A DNA stretch of 64,000 nt, from positions 20,281 to 84,280 of the forward strand of contig JAJYBI010000013.1 of NCBI GenBank assembly GCA_021779095.1. The letters are read 5' to 3'. Positions 54,405-62,750 of the stretch are shown here, piece after piece. Source of the DNA: Deltaproteobacteria bacterium. GTDB lineage: Bacteria; Desulfobacterota; Desulfuromonadia; Geobacterales; JAJYBI01. Within the stretch, counting starts at the first letter, position 1. Every line of letters begins with the position of its first letter. Position numbers and translations under genes: made by a program. Below the pieces are notes generated by a model. The model ran no database searches. It was given only the letters and a program-made list of their open reading frames with translations, and was not told the origin of the DNA.

Positions 54405-55358
54405 CTACTGCCCGGAAACCAGGCGTTCCACATCTCGCTCAACGAGATCATGACAAGCCAGTTTCCGTCTCCAGGCTTTCGGCACGCATCGTACGCCGTG
54501 CAGCGTTCCGAGCCACGCACCGATCATCGCCGCCCGGCCGGCACTGTCGCCGCCGGCACGCGCCGTTTCGAGAATGGCATCGACGAATGAGGTCTCATAC
54601 CGGACGGCCGCATGAATCGCCGCCGGAAAGCTGGACGCAAGCGGGCACGACTGACCGAACCGCTCCGTCGCGTTCCGCACCGACAGATGCGCCGCGGCCA
54701 GCGCTTCGCGTATCTTCTGGGCCGGTTCCCCCCCCGTGATCCTGGCGGCCCGCCCCAGCGCCTCTTCCAGACCACACCCCGTCAGCAGTTCCCGCAGGAT
54801 GGTCGCATGGGCCTGGGCATACTTGACGGCCCGTGGGCTCGCCTGACAGACCCTGGTCGCGGCGGCAATGCGGTCCAATAGCCCCGGATCGTCGGCATGG
54901 GCGACCAGTACCGGCGCCAGCCTCGTCACGGTAGCCGGCTGGTCGTCGTCGGCACCGGACTGGAACGAGAACGGCTCGCCGGGGTGATCCGCGCAGAACG
55001 CCCGGTAGTTCGCCAGCGTGTCCCGTGTCGCATGGTCAATATAGCCGGTATAGGCGTCGGAGCCGAAGAGCGCAACGAACCGCCGGCCGAAGTCGACGGC
55101 GTCGAACCTCCCCTTTTCCGCGACGGACTCCAGCATGAGGAGCGCCGCATCGCCATAATGGGTCAGCTCTCCCGGCCGTTTCCCCCAGTGGTAGTGCCCT
55201 TCCAGTGGGGGGTCGAACCCGATGATCCCGTCGGGATAGCGGCGGGCGAGCTCGTTCAGATCATAGATCCAGTGACTGCCGAGACAGGCGGCATCCCCCA
55301 CGAACTGCCCCCAGATGGCACCGCGGCAGCGGTCAGACTTCATGAACGGCATCTGCAT
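54405..55358 (-). CDS. ADP-ribosylglycohydrolase-fold protein, J1-crystallin-like
   Basis: A 317-residue all-helical protein. The fold is recognisable from GAIWGQFVGDAACLGSHWIYD at the N-terminus and GGDSAGRAAMIGAWLGTLHGV near the C-terminus. In the catalytic DraG/ARH3 group the Mg-binding motifs read T-D-D-T and GGDTDT; here the corresponding positions are YGDAALLMLESV and GGDSAG, so part of the metal site is missing. This variant pattern matches the J1-crystallin-like subgroup, whose activity is unknown. It lies 51 bases downstream of the slipin gene. Confidence 0.82.
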   Translation of the reverse strand: MQMPFMKSDRCRGAIWGQFVGDAACLGSHWIYDLNELARRYPDGIIGFDPPLEGHYHWGKRPGELTHYGDAALLMLESVAEKGRFDAVDFGRRFVALFGSDAYTGYIDHATRDTLANYRAFCADHPGEPFSFQSGADDDQPATVTRLAPVLVAHADDPGLLDRIAAATRVCQASPRAVKYAQAHATILRELLTGCGLEEALGRAARITGGEPAQKIREALAAAHLSVRNATERFGQSCPLASSFPAAIHAAVRYETSFVDAILETARAGGDSAGRAAMIGAWLGTLHGVRCVPKAWRRKLACHDLVERDVERLVSGQ

Positions 55359-55409
55359 TCACCTCCGGATAACGACGATAACACTGCCCGTACGGCGCCC
55401 CGCCACCGG

Positions 55410-56177
55410 CTACCCCTTCCCGTTCTTCTCCAGGAACATCTTGACCAGGTCGATGGGAACGGGGAAGATGGTGGTCGAGTTCTTCTCCGCCGCAATCTCC
55501 GTCAGGGTCTGCAGGTAACGGAGCTGCAGGGAGGCCGGCTCCGCCGCCAGCACCGTTGCCGCCTGGGCGAGTTTTTCCGACGCCTGCAGCTCCCCTTCCG
55601 CATGGATCACCTTGGCGCGCCGCTCCCGCTCCGCCTCGGCCTGCTTGGCGATGGCCCGCAGCATCTCCTGGGGGAGGTCGATGTTCTTCACCTCCACGTT
55701 GGAGACCTTCACCCCCCACGGGCCCGTATGGCGATCGAGGATCTCCTGGAGCTCCTTGTTGATCTTCTCCCGGTTCGCCAAGAGTTCGTCCAGTTCCACC
55801 TGACCGAGGACGCTCCTCAAGGTCGTCTGGGAGAGCTGGCTTGTGGCGTACAGGTAGTTTTCCACCTCGACGATCGCCTTCTGCGGCTCCATGACCCGGA
55901 AGTAGATCACCGCCGATACCTTGACCGTCACGTTGTCGTGGGTGATCACGTCCTGGGGGGGGACATCGAAGGCGACGGTCCGCAGCGACACCCGCGTAAG
56001 CCGGTCGATGCCGGGAATGATGAAGAACAGCCCCGGTCCCCGCACCCCCGCCAGCCGGCCGAGCCGGAACAGTACCCCCCGTTCGTACTCGGGAAGGATG
56101 CGCACCGCACTGGCGAGAAACATGATCGCCAGGATGGCAAGAAACAGCACCGGTACGTAATTGAAGATATCGAACAT
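55410..56177 (-). CDS. Slipin/stomatin (SPFH domain) membrane protein
   Basis: A 255-residue protein from ATG 56177, preceded by AGGAGGTTCTCTG. One N-terminal membrane segment (about 6-28) leads into the SPFH/band-7 domain, with [34 protein letters not shown] and [26 protein letters not shown], then an oligomerising coiled coil with [27 protein letters not shown]. It is encoded 41 bases after nfeD. In archaea the NfeD-type protease partner cleaves the hydrophobic C-terminus of such slipins; the pair is thought to act in membrane microdomain quality control. Confidence 0.95.
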   Translation of the reverse strand: MFDIFNYVPVLFLAILAIMFLASAVRILPEYERGVLFRLGRLAGVRGPGLFFIIPGIDRLTRVSLRTVAFDVPPQDVITHDNVTVKVSAVIYFRVMEPQKAIVEVENYLYATSQLSQTTLRSVLGQVELDELLANREKINKELQEILDRHTGPWGVKVSNVEVKNIDLPQEMLRAIAKQAEAERERRAKVIHAEGELQASEKLAQAATVLAAEPASLQLRYLQTLTEIAAEKNSTTIFPVPIDLVKMFLEKNGKG

Positions 56178-56218
56178 CAGAGAACCTCCTTGGGACATGT
56201 GAAACGTCTCTGTCTGTA

Positions 56219-57502
56219 TCAGCTTGCCTGCGTAACCTTTTTCACCCGGAGCTGCATCCCTTCCACCGCCTCCACGACCACCGGGTCGCCGGCGGCGATC
56301 GCTTCGTCGCTCCGGGCATCCCAGTATTCACCCCGCACGAAGACCCGCCCCTCCGGCGCGATGGGACCGTCCGCCCTCCCCTGCTCCCCCACCAGCCCTT
56401 CCGCTCCGGTTACGGGGGTACGCCGATGGGCCTTCACCGCCTTGGCGACGATGACCGTGAAGAAGAGCACCGTGACGAGGACGGTGGACAGGATCACGCT
56501 CCAGGAGAGTCTCATGGTGGGCTCCGGCGACGGAAACAGCATCAGCGAACCGAATATCATGGCGATGATCCCTCCGACCGTCAGCATGCCGTGGGAGACG
56601 ATCTTGATCTCGGCGATGAACAGCACCAGCGCCAACAGTATCAACAGTACCCCCGCGTAGTTCACCGGCAGGGTCTGCAGGGCGAAGAACGCCAGAAGTA
56701 TGGATATGCCGCCGACGACACCCGGCAGGATCACGCCGGGGTTGGAGAGCTCGAAAAAGATGCCGAGGATGCCGAGCATCATGAGCATGTAGGCGACGTT
56801 CGGGTTGCCGATGACGTTGAGTATCCGCTCCCGCGTGCTCATCTCGGCGGAGATGAGGGGAGCGCCCGCCAGCTGCAGGACGATCTCGTGACCGTCCCGG
56901 ACTATCCGGCGGCCCTCCAGCTTCTTCAGGAGATCCGTCCGGTCATTCGCCATGAGGTCGATGACGTTCCCCTCCAGCGCGGACTCTGCACTGAGGGAGA
57001 TGCTCTCGCGCACCATCTGGCGGGCCAGCTGCACGTTGCGCCCCCGCTTGCGGGCGATCCCCTCGGCGTAGGCCTCGGCGTCGTTCAGGACCTTCGTCTC
57101 CATGGTCTTGCCGGTCTCGCCGCCGAGGGACACGGGATGAGCGGCCCCGATATTGGTACCGGGCGCCATGGCGCAGACATCCGCCGCCAGGGAGATGATC
57201 GCCCCCGCCGACGCGGCACGGGCGCCGGACGGCGCCACGTACACCACCACCGGCACCTCGCTGGCGAATATGTCCTTCACGATCTGCCGCATGGCGGTGT
57301 CGAGCCCGCCGGGGGTGTCCAGCTCGATCAGCACCATCCGGTCGCCGTTTTTGTTGGCATCGTCGATGACGCGATGCAGGAAACCGGCGGTCACCGGTGT
57401 GATCGGGTCGTCTATGCTCGCCACCCGGATGCCCGGCTGCCCCGCCCACAGGAACGTAGCACAGAATACGATGAAGAGTGCGAGCCGGATAGCTGACCGC
57501 AT
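56219..57502 (-). CDS. nfeD: NfeD-family membrane-bound serine protease (ClpP class)
   Basis: A 427-residue protein from ATG 57502 with GGAGGCACG upstream; the 51-residue ORF-track extension is rejected. A signal peptide (about 1-20) is followed by a ClpP-like protease domain (about 25-230). The nucleophile is S98 ([14 protein letters not shown]) and the probable general base K137 ([11 protein letters not shown]), matching the Ser-Lys dyad of archaeal PH1510. Four to five membrane helices span about 235-375, and a C-terminal soluble OB/NfeD domain ends the protein. It is paired with the slipin gene, as in most genomes. Confidence 0.94.
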   Translation of the reverse strand: MRSAIRLALFIVFCATFLWAGQPGIRVASIDDPITPVTAGFLHRVIDDANKNGDRMVLIELDTPGGLDTAMRQIVKDIFASEVPVVVYVAPSGARAASAGAIISLAADVCAMAPGTNIGAAHPVSLGGETGKTMETKVLNDAEAYAEGIARKRGRNVQLARQMVRESISLSAESALEGNVIDLMANDRTDLLKKLEGRRIVRDGHEIVLQLAGAPLISAEMSTRERILNVIGNPNVAYMLMMLGILGIFFELSNPGVILPGVVGGISILLAFFALQTLPVNYAGVLLILLALVLFIAEIKIVSHGMLTVGGIIAMIFGSLMLFPSPEPTMRLSWSVILSTVLVTVLFFTVIVAKAVKAHRRTPVTGAEGLVGEQGRADGPIAPEGRVFVRGEYWDARSDEAIAAGDPVVVEAVEGMQLRVKKVTQAS

Positions 57503-57626
57503 CGTGCCTCCCGCTTTCGTCATTATCGAGTATACCGTAGTCAGGAACGGTACAACAGGAGCCGTCGGGTCGCGACAATGACAATACCGCAGCGGTACGC
57601 TCCCGCCGTCGGTCGCCCCTGCAACG

Positions 57627-58208
57627 TCATCCGAAACGGACGGCGATCTCCTCACGCGGTTTACGTCCGTTGGGGGACTCCATCTGCCGCAGGTCGTCGG
57701 GGAGCTCCGCGGGGTCGCCGTGCCGCCCCACCGCCACGGCGGCGATTACCTCGAACTCCTCCGGCGACAGCTGCAGCAGCCCGTACGCCTTCTCCTGGCT
57801 GAAGCCGGCCATGCCATGGGCATAGAGTCCGAGCCTGCGTGCCTGCAGCGCCAAGGACATCCAGGCGGCCCCGGCATCAAACACGGCATGCCGGTTCGGT
57901 TTTCCGTTGTGGCGGAACGTGCGTCGAGCCAGTACGAAGAGAAGAAGCGGCGCCTGCCCCGCCCAGCGGCGGTTCTTTTCCACCAGCACCTCAGTGAACT
58001 GCGCCCTTCCTACCGGCGAGGTCGCGTAGACGAAGAGCCACGGCTGTTCGTTGAAACAGGACGGCGCCCAGCGGGCGGCTTCGAACAGCATGGCGAGCTG
58101 TTCTTCGGATATGGGGTCCGGCGACATCGCCCGGGGTGACCAGCGGTCGGTGAACATGCTGTCCACCTCCCCCTGCGTCTGACGGGTATTCCTGATCATA
58201 TCCGACAT
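57627..58208 (-). CDS. Nitroreductase-family FMN oxidoreductase
   Basis: A 193-residue nitroreductase-fold protein. FMN-contact segments are RWSPRAMSPDPISEEQLAMLFEAARWAPSCFNEQPWLF and DAGAAWMSLALQARRLGLYAHGMAGF, followed by a late 'AVAVGRHGDP' turn. Family members reduce nitro groups, flavins, quinones or act in other FMN chemistry using NAD(P)H. The specific substrate cannot be predicted. It lies 17 bases downstream of the bacterioferritin gene, so the two are co-transcribed; a flavin-dependent reductase could assist iron mobilisation, but that is speculative. Confidence 0.9.
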   Translation of the reverse strand: MSDMIRNTRQTQGEVDSMFTDRWSPRAMSPDPISEEQLAMLFEAARWAPSCFNEQPWLFVYATSPVGRAQFTEVLVEKNRRWAGQAPLLLFVLARRTFRHNGKPNRHAVFDAGAAWMSLALQARRLGLYAHGMAGFSQEKAYGLLQLSPEEFEVIAAVAVGRHGDPAELPDDLRQMESPNGRKPREEIAVRFG

Positions 58209-58225
58209 ATTACGCCCCTGTGGAT

Positions 58226-58693
58226 TCAGTCGATCTGTTCTACCAGATAGTTCTGGGGTCCCATCTGTTTGATCTGATCGAGCTGGGACTCGATGTTGTC
58301 GATATGCCCCTCCTCATCCTTCAGGATCGATTCGAGCAGTTCCCGCGTACCGTTGTCACCCACCTCCACCGCCAGCCGGATACTGTCGTTATACCCCTTG
58401 ATGGCGCCCTCCTCCGCCAGATGATCGTTGGCGTGCATCTTCGGCACCTCGGCACCGATATGGACCTTGTTGAGCTTGCTCACGATCGGAGTTCCCTCGA
58501 GAAACAGGATGCGGTCGATCAGCTTTTCCGCATGCTTCATCTCGTCGATGGACCGTTTGCGGATCATCTCGTGCAGCCGCTCGTATCCCCAGTTTTCGCA
58601 CATCTCGGCATGGACGAAATACTGGTTGATGGCGGTCAGCTCCTCCGCCAGCCGCATGTTCAGATGCTCGACAATCTTCACGTTCCCTTTCAT
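58226..58693 (-). CDS. bfr: Bacterioferritin
   Basis: A 155-residue bacterioferritin. All canonical residues align by number: ferroxidase ligands E18, E51, H54, E94, E127 and H130, and the haem-ligating M52 (IDEMKHAEKLIDRI). Bacterioferritins form 24-subunit iron-storage shells with haem at subunit interfaces and oxidise Fe(II) at the dinuclear centre. No Fur box is obvious upstream. The nitroreductase gene follows at 17 bases. Confidence 0.96.
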   Translation of the reverse strand: MKGNVKIVEHLNMRLAEELTAINQYFVHAEMCENWGYERLHEMIRKRSIDEMKHAEKLIDRILFLEGTPIVSKLNKVHIGAEVPKMHANDHLAEEGAIKGYNDSIRLAVEVGDNGTRELLESILKDEEGHIDNIESQLDQIKQMGPQNYLVEQID

Positions 58694-58817
58694 CCGTGCC
58701 TCCTTATCCGGAAATATGGACTCTAGTCGTGGACCGGGTCGGATTCAAGTGAACCAGACTCCGGAGAAAGGTCAAGGGCGAACCTGGGCGGATTCGATGT
58801 TATGGCAGAGAAAAAGT

Positions 58818-58849
58818 AAAGGCCCGTCGCATTGAACGACGGGCCTTTT
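58818..58849. terminator. Intrinsic terminator after the FadR-type gene (bidirectional)
   Basis: AAAGGCCCGTCG and CGACGGGCCTTTT form a 9-bp GC stem (58821-58829/58837-58845) extended by A-T pairs. On the minus strand TTTACTTTTT follows, ending the regulator transcript before bfr. Confidence 0.9.
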
Positions 58850-58871
58850 GACGAATCATGATTGCAACCTG

Positions 58872-59597
58872 CTACGCACCGGTCCGCACCTGGCGGACGT
58901 AGGAACTGCTCCGCTGTTCGGCGAAGGAGAGGTGCTCCATCATCGCCTCACGCGCCCGCTCCGGATTCCGGTCCCGGACCGCCTCGAAAATGCGCCGGTG
59001 ATGGCCGTAGAGCGTGCGGTGGTCGTCCTCAGTGAGATAGACGGCGCGCCAGACGCTCTGCTGGAACTCCTTCATGGCGTCGAAGATGGACTGCATCATG
59101 TGCAGCCAGACGATATTGTGGGTCGCCTTGGCGATGACGATATGGAAGTTGGCGTCCAGGTCCTCCGACGGTTTCATCCCCGCCAGATTCCCCTCCATGG
59201 CGGCCACGATATCCTCCAGCTTGCGCAGGTCCTCCGGCAGGGCGCGCTGGGCGGCATAAAACGCGGTCCAGCTCTCCATGCAGGTGCGCACCTCGATGAC
59301 GTCCAGTGCCCGCTCCTGCTCCCCCCGGATGATGTCGGTGAGGGCGTTGCCGCTTGAACCATCCATGAGGGACTTCACGATGGTGCCGCCCCCCTGGTAC
59401 GCCTCCACCAGCCCCGAGGCGGCGAGCATGTTGAGCGCCTCCCGCACCGACGGACGGGAGACGCCGAACATCTCGGCCAGTTCCCGTTCCGGGGGAAGGC
59501 GGTCGCCGGGGGCGAACTCGCCGGACATGATGGACGAGCGGATCTGCTCGGCAATCTGGGCGGAGATCTTTTTCGGCCTGATGGGGGTAAAGCTCAT
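58872..59597 (-). CDS. FadR/LldR-type GntR-family transcriptional regulator
   Basis: A 241-residue regulator. The winged helix-turn-helix (about 8-78) has GEFAPGDRLPPERELAEMFGVSRPSVREALNMLAASGLVEAYQGGGTIV. The C-terminal FCD domain (about 95-225) has EVRTCMESWTAFYAAQRA, FHIVIAKATHNIVWLHMMQSIFD and DDHRTLYGHHRRIFEAVRDRN, with His/Asp positions that can hold a metal and a small organic acid. LldR and GlcC, which respond to lactate and glycolate, share this architecture. It follows glcF and very likely regulates the adjacent permease-glcD-glcF genes. Confidence 0.93.
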   Translation of the reverse strand: MSFTPIRPKKISAQIAEQIRSSIMSGEFAPGDRLPPERELAEMFGVSRPSVREALNMLAASGLVEAYQGGGTIVKSLMDGSSGNALTDIIRGEQERALDVIEVRTCMESWTAFYAAQRALPEDLRKLEDIVAAMEGNLAGMKPSEDLDANFHIVIAKATHNIVWLHMMQSIFDAMKEFQQSVWRAVYLTEDDHRTLYGHHRRIFEAVRDRNPERAREAMMEHLSFAEQRSSSYVRQVRTGA

Positions 59598-59612
59598 GGA
59601 CGGTCCGTAATG

Positions 59613-59631
59613 AAAAGGGGTAGATGCCCCT
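59613..59631 (-). terminator. Short terminator between glcF and the FadR-type gene
   Basis: On the minus strand AGGGG-CATCTA-CCCCT is followed by TTTTCA. It would reduce read-through from glcF into the regulator, 16 bases before the regulator ATG. Confidence 0.6.
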
Positions 59632-59668
59632 CTTCAATACATCATTTTCCTGGGAGGCGCAACCGCAA

Positions 59669-60925
59669 TCACGGCGCGGGAGCGGTGCCGTTCATGCTCC
59701 AGAGGAGGAGTTCCGTCAGGTGGATGACCCGGACCGGCTCGTTCCCTTCCGCCAGCGCTTTTTTCAGCTGCAGGAGGCAGCCGGGATTGCCGGTCACGAG
59801 ATAGCGTGCACCGGTCTTCCGGATATTTGCCACCTTGCGCCCCAGCACCTTGTCGGACATCTCCGGACGCTCGATGTTGTAGGTACCGGCACTGCCGCAG
59901 CAGGCGTCCGCCTCGTTCATCTCCCGGTAGTCCAGTCCCGGAATGAGCTGCATGAGCCGGCGCGGCTCCTGCCGAATCCCCTGGCAATGGGCGATGTGGC
60001 AGGGATCGTGGTAGGTGACGGCGATATCCATCGGTTTCAGGAGCGGCGCCAGCCTCTCCGCGTTGGCATCCAACAGCTGGGAGATGTCCCGTACCTTGCC
60101 GCTGAACTCTAAAGCCGCCGGGTCGCCGTGCAGGTGGTGGCCGTATTTCTTCAGCTCGGCCCCGCAGCCGCCGCAGTCGGTGACGATGCTCGCCAGCTCA
60201 TATCCGGCAAAGAGCTCCGTATTGAAACGGGCCGCCGCCTCCAGCCCCTGCCGGTCCGCCGCCAGCATGTTCGGCGCGCCGCAGCACTTCTGCTCCTTCG
60301 GCGTCACCACACGGTAGCCCAGCGCCGACAGCAGCTGCACCGTGGCGAAGCTCGCCTCGCTGAAGATGAGGCTCATGACGCAGCCGAGGAAGAACCCCAC
60401 CGTGCCCCGTTCTTCCCCCTTGGCCGGCGTCACCTCCTGCAGGGTCCGGCGCAGCGGCTTGCCGGGAAGTTGCGGCAGGAGCCCCTCCATCCGTTCCAGC
60501 GGGGCGGGGAACATCTTCAGAATCCCCAGCTTCCGCACCACCCGCTGCAGGCCGGAGCGCTGGTACAGGCGCATGGGTACCATGGAGCTCTCCAGCCGGT
60601 CCGGATGGGGCACGAGCCTGCGGAGCACCAGATCCTCCATGAAGGAGAGACCCTCCCCGTCCTTCTTCTCGCACCTGAACTCGGCCACCAGTTCGCCGGC
60701 GTTCACCCCGCAGGGGCAGGCCGAGGCGCAGGCCTGGCAGTCGAGACAGAGGGAGAGGTACTCCAGGAACCGGTCGCTGACGGACAGCTCCCCCTCCTGG
60801 AACTTGCGCACCAGGGCGACCCGCCCCCGGGGCGACGCCGTCTCCAGGAAGGTCTCCCTGTAGGTGGGACAGTGCGGCAGGCACATCCCGCACCGCATGC
60901 AGTTGATCAGCTTTTCGTAATCCAT
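59669..60925 (-). CDS. glcF: Fe-S subunit of glycolate/lactate oxidase (GlcF-like)
   Basis: A 418-residue protein from ATG 60925 (MDYEKLINCMRCGMCLPHCP), with GAGGTCATT upstream; the ORF-track extension is translated repeat DNA. Two [4Fe-4S] motifs (C9-x2-C-x2-C-x3-C, and CLDCQACASACPCG) precede the two CCG domains, with KCCGAPN, DCGGCG and ACCGSAG. It passes electrons from the FAD subunit GlcD to the quinone pool or another acceptor. The gene is separated from glcD by a 234-base gap filled by an inverted-repeat element. Lactate rather than glycolate is likely, given the permease. Confidence 0.93.
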   Translation of the reverse strand: MDYEKLINCMRCGMCLPHCPTYRETFLETASPRGRVALVRKFQEGELSVSDRFLEYLSLCLDCQACASACPCGVNAGELVAEFRCEKKDGEGLSFMEDLVLRRLVPHPDRLESSMVPMRLYQRSGLQRVVRKLGILKMFPAPLERMEGLLPQLPGKPLRRTLQEVTPAKGEERGTVGFFLGCVMSLIFSEASFATVQLLSALGYRVVTPKEQKCCGAPNMLAADRQGLEAAARFNTELFAGYELASIVTDCGGCGAELKKYGHHLHGDPAALEFSGKVRDISQLLDANAERLAPLLKPMDIAVTYHDPCHIAHCQGIRQEPRRLMQLIPGLDYREMNEADACCGSAGTYNIERPEMSDKVLGRKVANIRKTGARYLVTGNPGCLLQLKKALAEGNEPVRVIHLTELLLWSMNGTAPAP

Positions 60926-60939
60926 AATGACCTCAACAC

Positions 60940-61153
60940 CTGCCACAGAGACACGGAGACACTGAGAAAAACAGAACGGCAATGGCACACAGAAAATGCG
61001 GAAACTTCGGATAACGGCGGATCAGGCAGAATCTAAGAAACAAATTCTCAAGACAAGAATTCGGGTTTGATCCGCAGTTATCCGCCTTCTCAGATTTGAT
61101 CCGTGTACCATTCGATTTTAAGGTTTCTCTGTGTCTCCGTGTCTCTGTGGCAG
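60940..61153. repeat. MITE-like inverted-repeat element between glcD and glcF
   Basis: A 214-base element bounded by 30-base terminal inverted repeats: CTGCCACAGAGACACGGAGA... (60940-60969) and its complement ending ...CCGTGTCTCTGTGGCAG (61124-61153), 29 of 30 bases matching. Inside is a second imperfect palindrome (CGGATAACGGCGGATCA... and TTGATCCGCAGTTATCCG), and CAGATTTGATCCGTGT also occurs in the 14498-14623 repeat. No ORF is carried. It begins 15 bases before the glcF ATG and ends 6 bases after the glcD stop. Confidence 0.92.
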
Positions 61154-61159
61154 AAGTTC

Positions 61160-62533
61160 CTAAATGACTTTTCCCGGATTCAAAATTCCCTTCGGATCGA
61201 AGGCGCTCTTGATCCCCCTCATCACCTTGAGGCCCGATTCCCCCACCAGTTTCGGCAGATATTTCTTCTTGGCGACGCCGACGCCGTGCTCCCCGGTGAT
61301 GGTCCCCCCCATGGCGATGGCGGCATCGAAGATCTCCTCGAACGCGGCATGGGCCCGGGCGATCTCGTCCCGATTCCGTTCGTCGGTGAGACAGGTGGGA
61401 TGCAGGTTGCCATCCCCCGCATGGCCGAAGGTGCCGATGAGGAGGCCGTACTTCTTCGCCGTCTCCTGGATGAACTTCACCATGGGGGCGATGCAGCTGC
61501 GCGGCACGGTGGCGTCCTCCAGGATGGTGGTCGGCTTGAAGCGCGCCAGGGCGGAGAGCGCCACCCGCCGGGCGGTGGCCAGCTTCAGCGCCTCGTCATT
61601 GGAACCCGCCGTCTGGAAGAAGGAACAACGGTGCTTCTCGCAGATGGCACGGATCGCCGCCGCATCCTCCTCCACCACCGCCGGATGCCCGTCCACCTCG
61701 ATCAAGAGCACCGCCTCCACGTCCAGCGGCAGTCCCACACGGGCGTAGTCCTCGACGCACCTGATGGTGACCCTGTCCAGGAACTCCAGGGTCGCGGGAA
61801 TGATCCGGGCGGCGATGATGCGGGAAACGGTGAGGGCCGCCTGCTCCAGCTCCGGGAAGTGCACCAGCATGGTCTTCTTCGCTACAGGCTTCGGAATCAG
61901 CCGCACCATGACCTCGGTGAAGATACCCAGCGTCCCCTCGGAGGAGACGAGCAGGTCGTTCAGGTTGTAACCCGCCACGTTCTTCACCGCCTTGCCGCCG
62001 CTCTTGAGCAGGTCGCCGTCGGGGAGCACGGTGGAAAGCCCCATGACATAGTCGGAGGTGACCCCGTACTTCAGGCCGCGCAGGCCCCCGGAGTTCTCCG
62101 CCACGTTCCCCCCCATGGTGGAGATGTTCATGCTGCCCGGGTCGGGGGGGTAGAAGAGCCCCCGCGCCTCAACCTCTTTATGCAGGGTGCTGGTGATGAC
62201 CCCCGTCTCCACCGTGGCGGTGAGGTTCTCCTCGTCGATCTCCAGTATCCGGTTGAGCCGGCTCGTCTGGAGCACCACCCCGCCGCTGAAGGAGATGGAG
62301 CCGCCGGACAGGTTGGTGCCGGAGCCGCGCGGGGTGACGGCGACGCCGGCGCCGTGACAGAGCGCCATGATCCGCGCCACCTCCCCGGTGGTGGCGGGGA
62401 GCACCACCGCCCCGGGACGGCTCTCCAGTTCCGGCGTGGAGTCGTACCCGTACACCGCCAGCGACTCCCGGTCGGTCAGGGTATGCTCGGCGCCCGCGAT
62501 GGCGGCAAGCTCCTTCAGAAACGACTGATCCAT
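61160..62533 (-). CDS. glcD: FAD-linked 2-hydroxy-acid oxidase subunit GlcD (probable D-lactate/glycolate dehydrogenase)
   Basis: A 457-residue flavoprotein of the VAO family. The FAD-binding domain (about 40-215) includes VTPRGSGTNLSGGSISFSGGVVLQTSRLN, YPPDPGSMNISTMGGNVAENSGGLRGLKYG and NVAGYNLNDLLVSSEGTLGIFTE. The C-terminal oxidase domain contains FGHAGDGNLHPTCL and GGTITGEHGVGVAKKKYLP, with the His residues that bind the hydroxy acid. It oxidises lactate or glycolate to pyruvate or glyoxylate and hands electrons to GlcF. Gene order lctP-glcD-glcF-gntR favours D-lactate. Confidence 0.94.
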   Translation of the reverse strand: MDQSFLKELAAIAGAEHTLTDRESLAVYGYDSTPELESRPGAVVLPATTGEVARIMALCHGAGVAVTPRGSGTNLSGGSISFSGGVVLQTSRLNRILEIDEENLTATVETGVITSTLHKEVEARGLFYPPDPGSMNISTMGGNVAENSGGLRGLKYGVTSDYVMGLSTVLPDGDLLKSGGKAVKNVAGYNLNDLLVSSEGTLGIFTEVMVRLIPKPVAKKTMLVHFPELEQAALTVSRIIAARIIPATLEFLDRVTIRCVEDYARVGLPLDVEAVLLIEVDGHPAVVEEDAAAIRAICEKHRCSFFQTAGSNDEALKLATARRVALSALARFKPTTILEDATVPRSCIAPMVKFIQETAKKYGLLIGTFGHAGDGNLHPTCLTDERNRDEIARAHAAFEEIFDAAIAMGGTITGEHGVGVAKKKYLPKLVGESGLKVMRGIKSAFDPKGILNPGKVI

Positions 62534-62750
62534 GTTGTTTCCTTTCCGTGGCTTTTCATGGTTCCCTCCGGTCGATTATATCAGCTGATTCGACCGGCAC
62601 TCGGCCCGGGCCGGGGCGTTCCCCATGGTATCCGGCAACCTGTCCCCTCACCCGCGGCGACTTGCCGGTTCGCCTGCCGACGTCGACTCGCATCCCGGCT
62701 GCGCCGTCTCCTGCAGAACGACAGCCGGTGATGCGTCACGGTGATACAGA

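Noticed and set aside
60926-60988. N-terminal extension of glcF (MPLPFCFSQCLRVSV...)
   Set aside because: It is translation of the inverted-repeat element; GAGGTCATT and the Fe-S motif-containing start at 60925 mark the real beginning.
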